Shown piece after piece: positions 63,027-64,000 of a stretch of DNA of 64,000 bases. The translations under genes and the position numbers were made by a program. The DNA is from Yinghuangia sp035454725. GTDB taxonomy: Bacteria > Actinomycetota > Actinomycetes > Streptomycetales > Streptomycetaceae. The stretch lies in contig NZ_JBPKBI010000018.1 in the NCBI RefSeq assembly GCF_051388935.1, forward strand, positions 1 through 64,000, given 5' to 3'. The notes under the pieces were generated by a model, which was not told the DNA's origin, made no database searches, and saw only the letters and a program-made list of their open reading frames with translations. Numbering within the stretch: position 1 is the first letter of the stretch; every line of letters starts with the position of its first letter.

Positions 63027-63300
63027 TGGGCGTGGCGTCGTCGGGCTGCCCCGTGTCGGTCGCGCCCTTTGTCCCGTCGGAGCGGACGTTGGACGTCGTG
63101 ACCTGTCCGCGCAGGGCAGGCGGGATGTCCGAGACCGGAACGCCGTCCCATAGCGAGATCTGACGGACCGTGTCGAAGACGACGTTCATCCCGGCCGGGG
63201 CGGGAGCACCGTTCGCGGGCATCGCGTGGTCGAGGTGGAGCGGTGCGAAATTAAGTGCGGTGGGTTCGTGCGTCGGGTCAAGGGGGGCGATTGCCTGCAT
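63019..63300 (-). CDS. tgmA: ATP-grasp-modified RiPP precursor (graspetide precursor)
   Basis: The product is 93 residues. The leader contains LNFAPLHLDHAMP and VFDTVRQISLWDGVPV, resembling the conserved leader of ATP-grasp-targeted precursors. The presumed core starts near residue 62 and includes LRGQVTTSNV, then SDGTKGATDTGQPDDATPNA. Possible ring donors are Thr68, Thr69, Ser70, Ser74, Thr77, Thr81 and Thr83; acceptors are Asp75, Asp82, Asp87 and Asp88. Asp75-Gly76 is a favoured aspartimide site. GGAGG stands ten bases before the ATG. Confidence 0.88.
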   Translation of the reverse strand: MQAIAPLDPTHEPTALNFAPLHLDHAMPANGAPAPAGMNVVFDTVRQISLWDGVPVSDIPPALRGQVTTSNVRSDGTKGATDTGQPDDATPNA

Positions 63301-63319
63301 GCTGTTGTTTCCTCCGTGG

Positions 63320-63538
63320 TTACGTTTTTTGTTCGATTGTTGTGCTGCTTGAACTCGCCCGGACATCACGGCTCCAAGCCGGACGAAGGGACGCGCAGAA
63401 GCGCTCCGCGATGAACTCGTCCAAGTCACGCCGCACAGCGGCGACCGCCCGTTCACGGTCCCCTTGCGGCAGCGACCGCAGCATGTCCCGGGTTGTCTCG
63501 ATGACTTCCTCGACGGTCAGGAACGCGGCGTCGTACAC
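63320..63538 (-). CDS. Small hypothetical protein upstream of the graspetide genes
   Basis: A 72-residue frame with GC-rich third positions reads FLTVEEVIETTRDMLRSLP and RERAVAAVRRDLDEFIAERF, two likely amphipathic helices, then a Ser/Thr-rich end. The GTG at 63538 lacks a ribosome binding site. It ends 19 bases before the precursor start. It could be a small regulator or partner of the cluster, or unrelated. Confidence 0.5.
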   Translation of the reverse strand: MYDAAFLTVEEVIETTRDMLRSLPQGDRERAVAAVRRDLDEFIAERFCASLRPAWSRDVRASSSSTTIEQKT

Positions 63539-63598
63539 GTCGACGCGACGCGCTGGAAGGTGAGCGCCACCGCCGCCTACGCGCCGCCCGGCGAGACC

Positions 63599-63961
63599 TC
63601 AACCAGCCGTGCGAGCACCGGAAGGCCCTCCCAGAGGCTTGGACATCGCTCGATGGCAGGGTTCGCACAGCCACCGAGTGCCGCCCGCGCTGGACGGCGT
63701 CTCGACCGGCACGGCGACGACAGGAACCCGGGGCACGGCTATGGCAGGACTGCGGAAACGGCAACGGGCGCACTCCCGCATCGGACGCGCCGCGCCCTCC
63801 CGGCAACGTGGGCAACGGCACGGCGGCCAAGCGTGCAACGACGGGACGTCCAGCCAGGAGCCGACCACCGCGCGCGGACGCTGGACCTCGACACGCCGCC
63901 CGGTAGCGGGGTCGACGCGGTAAACGCTGAGGGTCGTGCGGCGGACCTGCGGGCCGATCAC
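63599..63961 (-). CDS. Hypothetical Cys-rich protein
   Basis: A 120-residue frame contains PCRCPRC, ECARCRF and WLCEPCH, a spacing that suggests one or two zinc sites. Codon use is typical for the genome. The GTG at 63961 has a G-rich run upstream, but the frame stays open to the window edge, so the gene may begin further right. No family is recognised. It ends 60 bases before the 72-residue gene. Confidence 0.5.
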   Translation of the reverse strand: MIGPQVRRTTLSVYRVDPATGRRVEVQRPRAVVGSWLDVPSLHAWPPCRCPRCREGAARPMRECARCRFRSPAIAVPRVPVVAVPVETPSSAGGTRWLCEPCHRAMSKPLGGPSGARTAG

Positions 63962-64000
63962 CGGGCACCCCCCGCAACCGCCAGGCGCCGTTCGTGGGCG

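Overview
The window is high-GC DNA from a sporulating, Streptomyces-like actinomycete. Four things point to this: a WhiB sporulation regulator; GTG/TTG starts and many leaderless starts; an F420 biosynthesis pair; and a gene order (ahcY, manA, SIS protein, manB, DUF3499, metallopeptidase, whiB, fbiA, fbiB, TIGR03089, LCP) that I recall as conserved with the Mycobacterium tuberculosis Rv3248c-Rv3268 region. A run of Ns at 6179-6292 shows it is a draft scaffold.

Layout. (1) 1-5.9 kb: outward-facing promoter-like sites at the edge, a divergent SpoIIM/RDD membrane-protein pair, a lipoprotein, an unknown protein and a secreted HNH nuclease, ending at the assembly gap. (2) 6.3-14.6 kb: ahcY, a cation diffusion facilitator, manA, a SIS-fold protein, a Trm112-like protein, manB, DUF3499 and a degenerate zincin-like protein. 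(3) 14.6-20.4 kb: DUF5719, a 1267-residue membrane glycosyltransferase and whiB. (4) 21.5-26.9 kb: cysteine dioxygenase plus rhodanese, fbiA-fbiB, a DNA glycosylase and TIGR03089. (5) 27-61 kb: a large cell-surface glycopolymer locus with five LCP ligases at its two ends, a probable five-enzyme route to a diacetamido-uronic acid nucleotide, a Wzm/Wzt-type ABC exporter and eight glycosyltransferases. (6) 61-64 kb: a compact graspetide cluster (precursor, ATP-grasp ligase, PIMT-like methyltransferase) preceded by two small unknown genes.

How the parts work together. The glycopolymer locus reads as one programme. UDP-GlcNAc is oxidised, 3-oxidised, transaminated, acetylated and epimerised. Glycosyltransferases build the polymer, the two-gene ABC transporter exports it, and LCP proteins attach it to the wall. 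Six of the glycosyltransferase units come in two recurring types, A and B, which also occur fused in one 1221-residue protein; this suggests the two types act together.

The strongest candidate for an undescribed system is the RiPP cluster at 60949-63300. Its gene content matches graspetides that carry a second, aspartimide-forming methyltransferase step, and its precursor tail is short and rich in Thr, Ser and Asp. All functional statements come from reading the sequence and recalled family knowledge; no database search was run.
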